In this document: positions 7,643-16,486 of the stretch, piece by piece
How positions within the stretch are numbered: position 1 is the stretch's first letter
Layout: every line of letters begins with the position of its first letter
From: Candidatus Brocadiaceae bacterium
GTDB taxonomy: Bacteria; Planctomycetota; Brocadiia; Brocadiales; Scalinduaceae
NCBI GenBank assembly: GCA_919901575.1
Contig: CAKKPF010000312.1
Coordinates: 1 to 39,662, forward strand
Direction of reading: 5' to 3'
Length of the DNA stretch: 39,662 nt
Made by a program: the position numbers and the translations under genes
The notes under the pieces: model-generated
Database searches by the model: none
The model's input: only the letters and a program-made list of their open reading frames with translations
What the model was told of the DNA's origin: nothing

Positions 7643-9259
7643 TCAATTGAGATGGGAAGTACTGAATAGCTGCAGAACACGATATTCCTGGTTTTGATAA
7701 ACAACAGGCAGGTCAATCTTCGGCTTTTCCTTTTCTTGAATCATGTAGTGTATTCCATTGGATTTTGCAAAATCCAAAATTTCATCTATATTTTCTGATT
7801 TGTATATGCGCTCTCTTTCTACAAATCGTGTATACCACTCTTCAGCTAATTTCCCAGAAAACATTCCAACCGACCCGTCTTTGAAGGTAACGAATAGTGA
7901 TCTCAGGGCGTATATTCTGAAAGATGCCCATGCACCAGGTGGTGTCATGAATACATCAGCAGGGGCTGTATTATGTTTGGCCCACTCACAAAGATCAAGC
8001 ATTGCTTTTCGATCAGGAACCCCGGCACGTGGTGTTTCAATATCTGCCGATAGGATATTTTTTTTGGTTGATTTTGAAGAGAATGGAGGGAGTCCTGACA
8101 ATAACTCTCCAAATCTTCCGCCTCCTGCAGTAAGAACAAGAAAGATGGAAAATAATATTGCAACCAGACATGAACCAACTGATTTTTGTTGAAAAAGCCG
8201 GCGAAGACAAAAACCTGTAAGGATCAGTGAAAAAAGGAAAATGTATCCACTTATTCTGAGAAGATCTATTGCAAAGAGGCGCGGCACCAAAGCAGTCTGG
8301 AGAGGGCCTAGAAATGCCAACAATGCGGCGGTAAATCCCATGAAAATTATCCATTTTACCTTTTCCTTTTCTGCATTTTCACGTACAAATAGAAATCCTA
8401 TTGAGCCTAATGCTACCGGCAGTGCATAGAACTTCAGAAGATTCGACATAAGATGTCCCCAATTAGGAAAGACTGCTTCTCCTACACGAAATTTAAGTAT
8501 CTCCATCCTCAAAGGGACATCATCTTGTTGAAGACCCCATTGCAGGATGTAAGGAGATAATCCAACAGCAAAACCAAGAGAGATTGCCAATAGATGGCGA
8601 AACTTGTCCTGATAAGGAAAGTATATTATCATGGCACCGGCAACCAGCAAATACAAGTGCAAGGCTGAAATGGGGTGTATGTTCCCAAGGATTCCAATGG
8701 CAAAACCAAGGGTGAGTATTGCGATTGTATTTCTGTGCAGTTGAAGCGTGGCGCCCAGTACCCAGGGGGTTATGGCAAGAATTATAGTTCTGGGTAGTAA
8801 ATGAGGGATATATATTCCCCACCCTGCGCTTCCAAGATCTGAATTAACACGAAAAGAAACGATAGCTATGATTAAGGCGGTTAACCGGTGCTGAACTAGC
8901 CTCCAGGCAAACCAGTAAACTCCTGCACTATAGATCAATAGGAGAACGGAAGATCCCGACAACATCAGCAACCGTAGATTATCAAATACTTTTAATCCAA
9001 AGGCAAGAAAAAATGTATAGGCAGGCGGGAAGTATCTTTTCAGGGAATTTACGGTGAGATCGTTGGTAAAAAGAGTCGTATCGTTCCAGCTGAGAGCTAA
9101 CGGAATCCAGTTGGCCTCATCCCATGAACCCAGAATAAAGCCGTCCCACTTGAGCCAATACCTGCTCACGTAAATTACCACGAATGCAATCAGCGTGGCA
9201 ATGTATGGTAGATGGCTTCTCCACTCAGAATAAGAAATCAGAGATTTCATTTTATGCAT
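7643..9259 (-). CDS. GT-C-like polytopic membrane protein (possibly DUF6798-like)
   Basis: Around 535-538 residues. After the first membrane segment comes GSWDEANW, a DE pair in the same place as the catalytic acid of GT-C glycosyltransferases. About ten hydrophobic segments follow, then a C-terminal soluble part with DLCEWAKHNTAPADVFMTPPGAWASFRIYALRS, which recalls the lumenal tail of DUF6798-type proteins. I place the start at ATG 9259, two bases past the GT9 stop (TAATATG); ATG 9250 is equally possible and neither has a good Shine-Dalgarno. An open frame continues upstream to a GTG at 9370, but that part overlaps the GT9 gene and looks non-family. It is probably a transferase acting on the periplasmic side; no substrate can be assigned. 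Confidence 0.75.
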   Translation of the reverse strand: MHKMKSLISYSEWRSHLPYIATLIAFVVIYVSRYWLKWDGFILGSWDEANWIPLALSWNDTTLFTNDLTVNSLKRYFPPAYTFFLAFGLKVFDNLRLLMLSGSSVLLLIYSAGVYWFAWRLVQHRLTALIIAIVSFRVNSDLGSAGWGIYIPHLLPRTIILAITPWVLGATLQLHRNTIAILTLGFAIGILGNIHPISALHLYLLVAGAMIIYFPYQDKFRHLLAISLGFAVGLSPYILQWGLQQDDVPLRMEILKFRVGEAVFPNWGHLMSNLLKFYALPVALGSIGFLFVRENAEKEKVKWIIFMGFTAALLAFLGPLQTALVPRLFAIDLLRISGYIFLFSLILTGFCLRRLFQQKSVGSCLVAILFSIFLVLTAGGGRFGELLSGLPPFSSKSTKKNILSADIETPRAGVPDRKAMLDLCEWAKHNTAPADVFMTPPGAWASFRIYALRSLFVTFKDGSVGMFSGKLAEEWYTRFVERERIYKSENIDEILDFAKSNGIHYMIQEKEKPKIDLPVVYQNQEYRVLQLFSTSHLN

Positions 9260-9260
9260 A

Positions 9261-10418
9261 TTACATGTTGATGAGCCATATAGCAGACGAATCTTGCGTG
9301 TTAGTTTTAAAAAGACTTTGAATACATATATTTTCCCCGTTGCATGGAGGCATTTCTGCAATGTGAACACATGGCGAACATGGAACTTTATTATACATTA
9401 CCGTTTCTTTAATATCCGGTATTGGCCTCAAAAGAGTTGATGGATCTGTTGGTCCCCAGAAACTTGTACATTTTAAGCCCATAAATCTTGCATAGTGCAG
9501 GAGCGCTGAATCTATTCCCCAGAACTCGCAACAGGTAGAAAGAGTACAAAGAGATTCAATAAGGGACAACTTTCCACAATAATTATTGAATTTAACAGAA
9601 GGGAATTTAACGGAAATATTTTTTATTACATTATCAGCTAACGTGTTCTCGCTCATGGTACCCAGGAAGATGAGTTCTACCCCGTCTTGAAGACAGTCAT
9701 ATTTTTCAAAAACAGATAACCATTGCTCGGGAGTCAGCATGCGTTCCCTTGATAGCTCAGAGCAGCCATGTCCAATAACAATACGTCCCTTTTTTTCTCT
9801 TTTTTTATTAAGATTAAGTACGCTAAATAATTTCTCTCTACATGCCTGAATAGTAGCCGGTTGAGCATCCAAAAGATGAGCTATGGCATCATACCAATAG
9901 TATGTGGGTGAAAATCTTTGAAAAAAAATGAGATGTGTATTCAAATATTTACGCCAGAATACAGACTCTAAATAGAACCCTATCCGGTTCCTAGCACACG
10001 TTAGAATAGAGAAGATAGTAGTAAGCCGGCTATATACTTCCAGGTCGATTACGGTATCTGTCTTGAAGTTTTTGATAATACAAGTTAAGGTTGTAACGAC
10101 CAGACGGAAGAGGGACGAATCATCTATCGAATCAATGCGATCAAATACTCCAAGAGTGTGGGCTGATTCTTTAATCGAATTCGTTGAAATAAGTATGAAT
10201 TTTGAAGATGGATGACGGCTGCGCAGGCCAAGAATAGTAGGGTAGGCAACCACAAGACTACCACCCCCCAGCATTTTGATAAAACAAATATCACCCTGGA
10301 CTTGTAAGGCATGATCACGTCTAAGTATGAAACCAAGAAGTATTACAATCGGTTTCATAGCGAACATGAGAAACCCGCCCAAATAACAATCAATCAGCTT
10401 TTTAGTTTGAAGTTTCAT
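9261..10418 (-). CDS. GT9 heptosyltransferase-family glycosyltransferase
   Basis: The 385-residue protein has the ADP-heptose:LPS heptosyltransferase (GT9) arrangement: an N-terminal GDICFIKMLGGGSLVVAYP phosphate-loop region, a middle IVIGHGCSELSRERMLTPEQW segment, and the C-terminal donor-site motifs WGIDSALLHYA and SFWGPTDPSTL. The start ATG 10418 is set by AAAGGA at 8-12 bases upstream; the frame open to 10472 is ignored. It overlaps the end of the upstream methyltransferase gene by 17 bases, so the two are probably translated together. Family enzymes build LPS inner core or related repeats. An N-terminal hydrophobic stretch (about residues 12-35) may tether it to the membrane, which is not usual for WaaC or WaaF. 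Confidence 0.85.
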   Translation of the reverse strand: MKLQTKKLIDCYLGGFLMFAMKPIVILLGFILRRDHALQVQGDICFIKMLGGGSLVVAYPTILGLRSRHPSSKFILISTNSIKESAHTLGVFDRIDSIDDSSLFRLVVTTLTCIIKNFKTDTVIDLEVYSRLTTIFSILTCARNRIGFYLESVFWRKYLNTHLIFFQRFSPTYYWYDAIAHLLDAQPATIQACREKLFSVLNLNKKREKKGRIVIGHGCSELSRERMLTPEQWLSVFEKYDCLQDGVELIFLGTMSENTLADNVIKNISVKFPSVKFNNYCGKLSLIESLCTLSTCCEFWGIDSALLHYARFMGLKCTSFWGPTDPSTLLRPIPDIKETVMYNKVPCSPCVHIAEMPPCNGENICIQSLFKTNTQDSSAIWLINM

Positions 10419-11346
10419 CAGATATTCCTTTAGAAAGGGATTCTCTTTTTTGTGCGATCCAGAGCCACTCACCCAGTTTTAATGGCAATGCAATTTGTTT
10501 GATTCCCTGCGGCAAATGTTGATGGATCCAGCGACAGCAATTTTGAACAGATAGCGGACCAAATCTACTTCCAATTGAATAAAGATAATCCAAAGGTAAT
10601 GTTTTTGTCAAAGCAGAGAGTTCTATAGTTTTCAGATTTAGTTCCCTTGCTAACCATTGAACCGAGGATTGAGAAAAATAAAAGAGATGCTCAACCTTAT
10701 ATTGCGGCCAGAATGCGTTCAACAGCTTGCGTGAAAGAGAATCTACATTGGGGAAGGTGGCAACAACCATTCCTTCTGTATTCAAATGTCGGGAAACCAG
10801 TTGCTCTAAGTTTTGTTTTGGTTTTCTCAAATGTTCTAATAGATCAAATAAAAAGATTACATCGAAACACTCTTTTGTTTGATACGCAAGCCATGTTTCG
10901 ACACTTTTAGTTATCAAATTGCATTTGAGGCGCTCATAGTTAGATAAACATTCTTCATTCGCTTCAATCACCGTAATCTCAGCTTGACACCATTTCTCAT
11001 TTATGGCAGCTACCAGATCACCCTCTCCAGAGCCAATCTCTAATAGTGAACGTTTTGAAAAATCCACGTTTAGCCGTTTGAGTAAAGCTTGAAACCATGC
11101 CTTTTTTGGGCGTTGGATGGAACTTTGCCGTTTTTGGTAGTCGCTCGAATACTCAGAGGCCAGCCAATCATCAGAAGGTTGAGGGGACAGAAATTCGCAG
11201 CCACAATTCATACACTCACATAGATACAGATGCTGCTCATTCCTTACGGCAAAAGAACGTAATATTTTACCGGTACCGATTAAACAGAGGTTACATTTAT
11301 TGAAACCTTCCTCTGCATCATTTACAACCCGATGTTTTTGATTCAT
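10402..11346 (-). CDS. SAM-dependent methyltransferase with N-terminal zinc-binding knuckle
   Basis: The N-terminal 60 residues hold C18-x2-C21 and C45-x2-C48, a four-cysteine site like that in sugar C-methyltransferase relatives, followed by LSPQPSDDWL. The class I SAM fold follows, with motif I LLEIGSGEGDL (residues 101-111) and the post-motif FDLLEHLRKPKQNLEQL, as in Methyltransf_23 proteins. ATG 11346 is chosen over TTG 11352, which adds two residues only; the ribosome site is weak in both. It is followed by the GT9 gene with 17 bases of overlap. Known relatives methylate sugars or lipid-linked glycan ends; the target here is not known. Confidence 0.87.
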   Translation of the reverse strand: MNQKHRVVNDAEEGFNKCNLCLIGTGKILRSFAVRNEQHLYLCECMNCGCEFLSPQPSDDWLASEYSSDYQKRQSSIQRPKKAWFQALLKRLNVDFSKRSLLEIGSGEGDLVAAINEKWCQAEITVIEANEECLSNYERLKCNLITKSVETWLAYQTKECFDVIFLFDLLEHLRKPKQNLEQLVSRHLNTEGMVVATFPNVDSLSRKLLNAFWPQYKVEHLFYFSQSSVQWLARELNLKTIELSALTKTLPLDYLYSIGSRFGPLSVQNCCRWIHQHLPQGIKQIALPLKLGEWLWIAQKRESLSKGISDETSN

Positions 11347-11396
11347 AGACAATAATTTTATCTAAAATTCAACTCTGTGAATTAAACTTTCTTAAT

Positions 11397-12824
11397 TTAT
11401 TCCTTAGTCAATACATGGCGGTAATTTCTACAAGCGAATTTTAGAGATTCCCAAAAGTTTCTGCGCTCACTTCTAATATAATTGTAAAAGTAAATAATCC
11501 CAAACCACCAGGTGAAGAAACAGTTTGGTTTGATGTAAATGAGTTTCTTGATCAAGTGGAAAGTCCACGGCCAGAGGACGGCTGTTTGAAAGAGTTTTTG
11601 GAGATTTTCCATTTCATGTATATTCTCTACATCTAACTTGGAATCAAGAAAGAATGATTTTGAAATAGTATTACATTGAAAATGCTCATCCAAATAACCT
11701 CTCTCGAAAGCATAATCGGTCAATTTTGTTCCTGGAAATGGTGAAAAGAGTGAACACCATGGATAATCTGTCTTAATTCTGATATTCAACTCAACCGTAG
11801 CAAATGCGTCTTCAAGTGTTTCATCCGGCAGACCCATGATATTGTAAGTTCTAAACTTGATTCCAGCCTTATGCAACAATTCAGCGGCCTTGATAATCTG
11901 GTCATCTTTCAGTTGTTTTTTCAGGACACGGTTACGCAACGATTCGTTTCCACTTTCAATACCAAAGAAAACAGATCGACAACCTCCCTCTGCAAGATGA
12001 AAAGCGTATTCCTCATCTGAAGCCACAATATCTGCACGCACCAGACATATAAAATCCAACCCTATTTCTTTCTTAAAGATGGGAAGAAATCGATAAAGCC
12101 AGGACTTGCTCAAGCCAAACACATCATCTGCAAAATATATCACCCGTACATTCGTTTCTTCCTTCAGTCTCATACACTCTTCTATAACTTTCTCAATACG
12201 GCGGATACGAACGTATTTACCTTTACCTTTATAAAGTTCACGCATCGCATCTTCAAAACAAAATGAACAATGAAATGGGCAGCCGCGTGAAGTGATAACG
12301 TTGCGTACAGTACGGTCCAATCTGGATCCCAACGCGTCGTAAAGATGACGATCAGGAAAAGGGTAATCATCCAGGTCTTTCCTGAGATTTCTGAGAGGTG
12401 TCTGTACAAAATTGCCATCCTTTTTGATGCACAAATTTGGAACTCTATCAATCGGTTTTTTAGCATCAATCAGGTTCATCACTTCTAGTATTGCCTCTTC
12501 TCCCTCACCCCGCACCAGCATATCAATGGAGGTTTCTTCGCCAAACTGAGGGAAAAAAGTTGGATGGGCGCCTCCAAAAATATTAGGAATCCCGTATTCA
12601 CGTTTGATATGGCCAGCCATTTCTTTAGCCCATTCATGGCTGCCAGTCATGATGGAAAACCCTACAATATCCGGGCGAAATTTAGTGATGGATGATGCAA
12701 AATCATCCAGCGTTTCCCCAAATGCTAACTGACATTCATGACCATGCTTTTTTACAATTGAAGAAACATACATGGGACCCAGGAACTCATATTCTATATT
12801 TTGCAGAAAAAGAAGTTTTGCCAT
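11397..12824 (-). CDS. B12-binding-domain radical SAM protein
   Basis: The 475-residue protein has a cobalamin-binding-like Rossmann domain (residues 1-125, with GGAHPTFFP at 84-92). The radical SAM barrel follows, with its CX3CX2C cluster motif SRGCPFHCSFC (C182, C186, C189), then the typical GIESGNESL and IMGLPDETLED segments. It belongs to the BchE/Fe-S oxidoreductase type that performs methylations, cyclisations or other radical steps. The C-terminal 100 residues are basic and aromatic-rich and may lie at the membrane. The methyltransferase starts about 50 bases downstream, so both could be in one transcript. No substrate can be given; modification of a lipid or glycan intermediate is the context-based guess. 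Confidence 0.88.
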   Translation of the reverse strand: MAKLLFLQNIEYEFLGPMYVSSIVKKHGHECQLAFGETLDDFASSITKFRPDIVGFSIMTGSHEWAKEMAGHIKREYGIPNIFGGAHPTFFPQFGEETSIDMLVRGEGEEAILEVMNLIDAKKPIDRVPNLCIKKDGNFVQTPLRNLRKDLDDYPFPDRHLYDALGSRLDRTVRNVITSRGCPFHCSFCFEDAMRELYKGKGKYVRIRRIEKVIEECMRLKEETNVRVIYFADDVFGLSKSWLYRFLPIFKKEIGLDFICLVRADIVASDEEYAFHLAEGGCRSVFFGIESGNESLRNRVLKKQLKDDQIIKAAELLHKAGIKFRTYNIMGLPDETLEDAFATVELNIRIKTDYPWCSLFSPFPGTKLTDYAFERGYLDEHFQCNTISKSFFLDSKLDVENIHEMENLQKLFQTAVLWPWTFHLIKKLIYIKPNCFFTWWFGIIYFYNYIRSERRNFWESLKFACRNYRHVLTKE

Positions 12825-12920
12825 ACTTACTCATAAAGGGTTTTTAGATAATTGATAGTTTAAACTGTGTTAATAAGCATACTAGGTATAAATATATTAT
12901 GATCAGAATCAGATTCGTTT

Positions 12921-13026
12921 AATACCTTCCAGCCTTCCTTTTCCATCTCCACAAAGATTTTACCAACCTCTTTCTGTGTACCGTCGGTTGAGCCATTGTC
13001 CCATATTATGACTTCCATTCTTTTTT
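12921..13026 (-). pseudogene. Fragment of GT2 gene (copy of part of 3431-4363)
   Basis: This 106-base stretch matches 4143-4248 without gaps at 94 positions, and the final 34 bases are identical. It encodes KRMEVIIWDNGSTDGTQ followed by KEVGKIFVEMEKEGWKVLN, the UDP-binding part of the intact GT2. No start, DXD site or C-terminal half remains, so it cannot be an active enzyme. It begins 12 bases after the stop of the ALG5-like GT2 gene (13039), which suggests the ancestral gene order was ALG5-like then this GT2, later split by insertion of the 4249-12920 segment. Confidence 0.88.
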
Positions 13027-13038
13027 CATGGCAAAACA

Positions 13039-13776
13039 CTAACAATATCTTTTCGAGAGATCATAATATTTCATTCTAAACAAATCATAGAGCATAAAAA
13101 AAGAATCTTTTATAATATGCACCGTGGAGGGTGGTGAATTTAACCATCTTACAGGCACTTCCTTTGTTCTGAATCCCTGTCGCCTGGCAATTAAAAGGAT
13201 TTCAACATCAAAGGAAAATCCTCTGATTATCTGTTTTCTAAATACTTTGTCTGCGGCATTCCTTTTGAAGCATTTGAACCCGCATTGAGTATCCTTAATG
13301 CCGGTAAAAACTATTAATTTTACAATTTTATTGAATAGCTTTCCCATACTTCCGCGTATGAAGGACTGGTGTATTTCCACTTGTGACTCCTTCAACCCCC
13401 TTGAACCAATAGCCACGTCATGACCTTTGTCCAACCAAAAGAAAAGTTTTTCGACTTCACTTATTGGTGTTGACAAATCTGCATCTGTAAACAGCACAAA
13501 ATCTCCTTTTGATTCCAGTACACCTCTCCTTACAGAGTATCCTTTTCCCATGGTGGTTTCATTTTCTATTATCGTTAGCTGATACACCAACTGTTCATAT
13601 CTTTTAACAACTTCAATTGTTGAATCTGTACCGCCATCGATGACAACTATGATTTCGCTTTTGAAATCCTTCGTCTTCAAATAACTTATTATATTTTCAA
13701 GTGTATTGCCGATTCTCTTTTCTTCATTGTATGCAGGAATCACAACAGACAAATAAATTTTATCTTTGTTGTACAT
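13039..13776 (-). CDS. ALG5-like GT2, polyprenyl-phosphate hexosyltransferase
   Basis: The 245-residue protein fits the dolichyl-phosphate glucosyltransferase (ALG5, DPG-synthase) branch of GT2: LSVVIPAYNEEKRI (residues 9-22), GKGYSVRRG (77-85), the metal-binding FTDADLSTP with D98/D100, DTQCGFKCF, and the C-terminal WLNSPPSTVHIIKDS. Family role: transfer of a hexose from a nucleotide sugar to a polyprenyl phosphate on the cytoplasmic face. It ends with TAG and lacks a clear ribosome site, but starts only 14 bases after the DUF2079 membrane protein gene, so translation may be coupled. The product would serve as donor for GT-C enzymes, of which the DUF2079 protein and those at 5830, 7643 and 31038 are candidates. 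Confidence 0.9.
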   Translation of the reverse strand: MYNKDKIYLSVVIPAYNEEKRIGNTLENIISYLKTKDFKSEIIVVIDGGTDSTIEVVKRYEQLVYQLTIIENETTMGKGYSVRRGVLESKGDFVLFTDADLSTPISEVEKLFFWLDKGHDVAIGSRGLKESQVEIHQSFIRGSMGKLFNKIVKLIVFTGIKDTQCGFKCFKRNAADKVFRKQIIRGFSFDVEILLIARRQGFRTKEVPVRWLNSPPSTVHIIKDSFFMLYDLFRMKYYDLSKRYC

Positions 13777-13790
13777 GAGAAGAATTATTG

Positions 13791-16175
13791 CTAAAATTTT
13801 CGAACAGTAATATTCCCTACTTTTGCCATATCTTCTAACTTATCAATATTATCATTTGTCTTTTCACTTACTCCTACATATATATGATAAATTCCTGGCT
13901 GTATTGTTATTGGCAATTCGACCCAATATGCTTCACTAATACTTTCTTTCTTATTCCAGGAAGAAGTTGGATAAAGTCCGTAGACAGGTTCATGGTCATG
14001 CTGGAAGACAATATTCCCTCTTTCATCCACAAGTTTAATTAACATATAATAGTTGTAGTCAGTCTCTTTAGTTGCCTTCCAAAAGTAAACGATGCGAAAA
14101 GGTATCTTAGGTCTTATTGTTGGTGTATTCAAAGAATATCCCCAAAAGTCAATTTCGTTATTCAACTCAACATCTACAATATGAGCAGGCTTGTCAGTAG
14201 TCAAAGCAATATTATTAACACCTGATTTATCTTTATAGCCCTTCTTCAAGATGGTATAGCCGTCTTTGAAGTGGAATACTCCGTAGTTACGTTGAAACAG
14301 CAGTTCTTTCAAGATTTCATTGAACTTTTCACGCTGAATTCGCGTTCCACAGTAGGGTTTGGCTAAGTTTATAAATACATACTCAGGTTCTTCGCTTGGA
14401 GGTAGAAAACCAAATGGGAAATGAAAATGAAAAACCTTTTCCCTATTGGAAAAATGTGCTCCCAGATTACTGGCAACCGAGATTGATGCATCTGGTGGAA
14501 TTAATTTAAACGCTTCTTTCGCTGCTCTAACACCTTCCTTCTTTACTAAGAATTCGTCAGAATATGGATCTAGAGAATAAGGTAAGGGACCATACAAAAC
14601 GCTGCTTACTATACTCGAGAACAATATGACAGATGAAAAGGCAATAACAAAATTTGATTTCGAAAAGGTACATGTTTTTTCTGCAATATTCATAGTAAAG
14701 TTTTGTTTACTTAATAAAAATCTCAGGCCATATATACTTGAAATAAAAATAAAAGGAGTGATGGTTGCTGTATAAAAGAAACGAATAGTTGACATGAAAA
14801 TATTTTGTGACAACATATTTCCCATAATCATTGAGAAACCGATCAGGAAAGTAGGGGGGTGAAAAAGAGAGATAAAACATAATGGCAGTAGCAATAAAGC
14901 GATATACCCCATTTTTTCCAGAATCAGGATTTTTTTCAGGATAAAGAGTGGATGCAGGAGTATGGTTGAAATAATCTCTCCTATACTACTTCCAAGATCA
15001 GAATAAAGGCCAAAAGAGCCTGTATTCAGTTTGGAATCTTCTCCCGATGTTATGTATGGTAGAAAAATCCAATAGGCAAAGTAGAACCAGGCCAGACTCA
15101 TACTAATTGTGATGACGCCGATCTTCTTCTTCCTTTCATAGAAGAAAATATATATTCCTAAGAAAAAGACTATAGGAACAACATCTTCTCTGCACAACAA
15201 GGCCAGCAATAAGAAAATAAAATACTTGAAATAAAATCTTTTGTGAAAAAAATAAAAGGTAAAAAGAATCAGAGGGGTCGCAATATTTACTGGATGGAAA
15301 TCATACAAATTGGCAAACTGCAATGCCGGGTATAGAAGATATCCAATACATAGAGAAATGGCTAATAAATTGCTGTCAAGCTTATCCTTTGCCAGCCAAT
15401 AAATGGGAAAAACTCCCGATGACAGTAATACGCTTTGTAAAATAAGTAACGTAATCGGATCACTGTAAATTTTATAAAAGGGGCTCAAAAAAACCAGAAT
15501 GGGGGTCATGTGGTCTGTGAAAACATTTATATTATTATAAAAAGAACTTAAGGGTGCCTTAAAATTACTAAAAAGCCAAACTGCCTGTGAGTAGAACCCT
15601 AATGTATCTACTCCGGAATTCAGATTAACATGTCTTGTAATTGAATAATATGAAAATGTACCTGCATACAAGCCGGCGAGCACAAACAAAAAACAGTAAA
15701 CCCGCTTTCTTTGCAGGATGCCAGAGTCGGAAGAATTACCTGATAAACCGGTCAGAAGCAGTATTTTCAGGAAAACCACCATACTCCCAATCGGAATTAT
15801 TAAAATTCCGGAAAAGTACCTTGACACCAAATGATTGAAGTAAGGTGTGCTGGCAGTAAATAAATCTTTGACAGGGAAAATTAAAAACAATAATAGTGGC
15901 AGGAAAGTATAAACATCTCTTTTTAAAACGTCATTTAGTTTGAAATCAGAAAGACGGGAAATTATAAGAGCAGAAATGAACAAAGAGAGGTATAAGGCAC
16001 ATATTACTATAAAGATATAGAAAATCGGGGAAGATGTAGAAGTGTAAACTAAACTCTCATCCTGATAATCATCGCCTTTCAGATCCCAGATAAACAAGCC
16101 TAATGAGATGCCGCTTAATGGAATAATTAAATGATGTAAGGCCTTGAGCATCTTTACACTATTCTTGTTTATCAT
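13791..16175 (-). CDS. DUF2079 polytopic membrane protein with C-terminal beta domain
   Basis: About 794 residues. The first 520 residues hold a dozen or more membrane segments and the DUF2079 signature DTLGFYSQAVWLFSN, then FTDHMTPILVFLSPFY. D and H residues in the first large loop recall the acidic site of GT-C enzymes. A soluble region follows (residues about 520-650), and the end (about 660-790) reads as a beta-sandwich (VELNNEIDFWGYSL...PFRIVYFWKA...PGIYHIYVGV), similar to carbohydrate-binding-like domains. ATG 16175 is chosen over TTG 16181; both have poor ribosome sites. Adjacent to the ALG5-like GT2, it is a plausible user of polyprenyl-phosphate hexose. Activity is not established for the family. 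Confidence 0.82.
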   Translation of the reverse strand: MINKNSVKMLKALHHLIIPLSGISLGLFIWDLKGDDYQDESLVYTSTSSPIFYIFIVICALYLSLFISALIISRLSDFKLNDVLKRDVYTFLPLLLFLIFPVKDLFTASTPYFNHLVSRYFSGILIIPIGSMVVFLKILLLTGLSGNSSDSGILQRKRVYCFLFVLAGLYAGTFSYYSITRHVNLNSGVDTLGFYSQAVWLFSNFKAPLSSFYNNINVFTDHMTPILVFLSPFYKIYSDPITLLILQSVLLSSGVFPIYWLAKDKLDSNLLAISLCIGYLLYPALQFANLYDFHPVNIATPLILFTFYFFHKRFYFKYFIFLLLALLCREDVVPIVFFLGIYIFFYERKKKIGVITISMSLAWFYFAYWIFLPYITSGEDSKLNTGSFGLYSDLGSSIGEIISTILLHPLFILKKILILEKMGYIALLLLPLCFISLFHPPTFLIGFSMIMGNMLSQNIFMSTIRFFYTATITPFIFISSIYGLRFLLSKQNFTMNIAEKTCTFSKSNFVIAFSSVILFSSIVSSVLYGPLPYSLDPYSDEFLVKKEGVRAAKEAFKLIPPDASISVASNLGAHFSNREKVFHFHFPFGFLPPSEEPEYVFINLAKPYCGTRIQREKFNEILKELLFQRNYGVFHFKDGYTILKKGYKDKSGVNNIALTTDKPAHIVDVELNNEIDFWGYSLNTPTIRPKIPFRIVYFWKATKETDYNYYMLIKLVDERGNIVFQHDHEPVYGLYPTSSWNKKESISEAYWVELPITIQPGIYHIYVGVSEKTNDNIDKLEDMAKVGNITVRKF

Positions 16176-16215
16176 ATTCAACGTTCATAATGCGTCTGAG
16201 TTGACAAAGATTGAC

Positions 16216-16302
16216 CTAAATAAGGTTTATATTTATCTCAGCTTGAATATGCTCGAAGTGTCTGTCCAGTATATCTTTTTCAATAGTTACAGTAGCTCTC
16301 AT
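16216..16302 (-). CDS. 28-residue antitoxin-like mini-ORF (VapB/RHH-type N-terminus), possibly truncated
   Basis: ATG 16302 is preceded by AGGAGA at ideal spacing. The product starts MRATVTIEKDILDR, which resembles the first strand and helix of small ribbon-helix-helix-like VapB antitoxins (typically MRxTVTIDDxLL). It stops with TAG after 28 codons, about half the usual antitoxin length, and no toxin frame follows; the DUF2079 gene begins about 40 bases downstream. A promoter with an internal palindrome lies about 45 bases upstream, as in autoregulated TA operons. It may be a remnant of a TA pair whose toxin was lost, or a free small DNA-binding peptide. Too short for sure assignment. Confidence 0.5.
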   Translation of the reverse strand: MRATVTIEKDILDRHFEHIQAEININLI

Positions 16303-16347
16303 AATGTTTCTCCTGCCAAAATTTTCATTATAGGGCGCTCCATTCAA

Positions 16348-16376
16348 ATTTTAGGATATAATGTGCATTATGTAAA
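16348..16376 (-). promoter_or_regulatory. Sigma-70-like promoter upstream of antitoxin-like mini-ORF
   Basis: On the minus strand TTTACA (16371-16376) and TAAAAT (16348-16353) each match the -35/-10 consensus at five of six positions and are separated by exactly 17 bases. Transcription would begin near 16341, about 39 bases before ATG 16302. Confidence 0.55.
16358..16371. promoter_or_regulatory. Operator-like palindrome between -35 and -10 boxes
   Basis: ATAATG and CATTAT are inverted around a two-base centre (TG). The site lies within the 17-base promoter spacer, so a bound dimer would block RNA polymerase. This position is typical for antitoxin self-repression, matching the mini-ORF it precedes. 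The binding partner is inferred. Confidence 0.45.
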
Positions 16377-16486
16377 TAGAATTTGCACAAGAAATCCTGT
16401 AAATATTGTGCGTATTCATGAATGTTGGGTAATTAAATACTACAACTTACAACATCTAATACATCCTGGAAACAGTTTCTTCTTTT

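Larger units (their letters stand above)
16182..16486. other. 305-base gap with mini-ORF, promoter and operator-like palindrome
   Basis: This interval between the ORF6N gene and the DUF2079 gene contains, on the minus strand, a promoter-like pair (16348-16376), a palindrome inside it (16358-16371) and a 28-codon ORF (16216-16302). A second weak inverted repeat (GCACAA at 16385-16390 with TTGTGC at 16406-16411) lies upstream. A 120-codon open frame on the plus strand crosses this gap but has no ribosome site or family likeness. Confidence 0.55.

Noticed and set aside
12860-13045. 61-codon frame as a real small gene
   Set aside because: Its sequence is a truncated copy of the GT2 at 3431-4363 without start context or catalytic residues, so it is a gene fragment.
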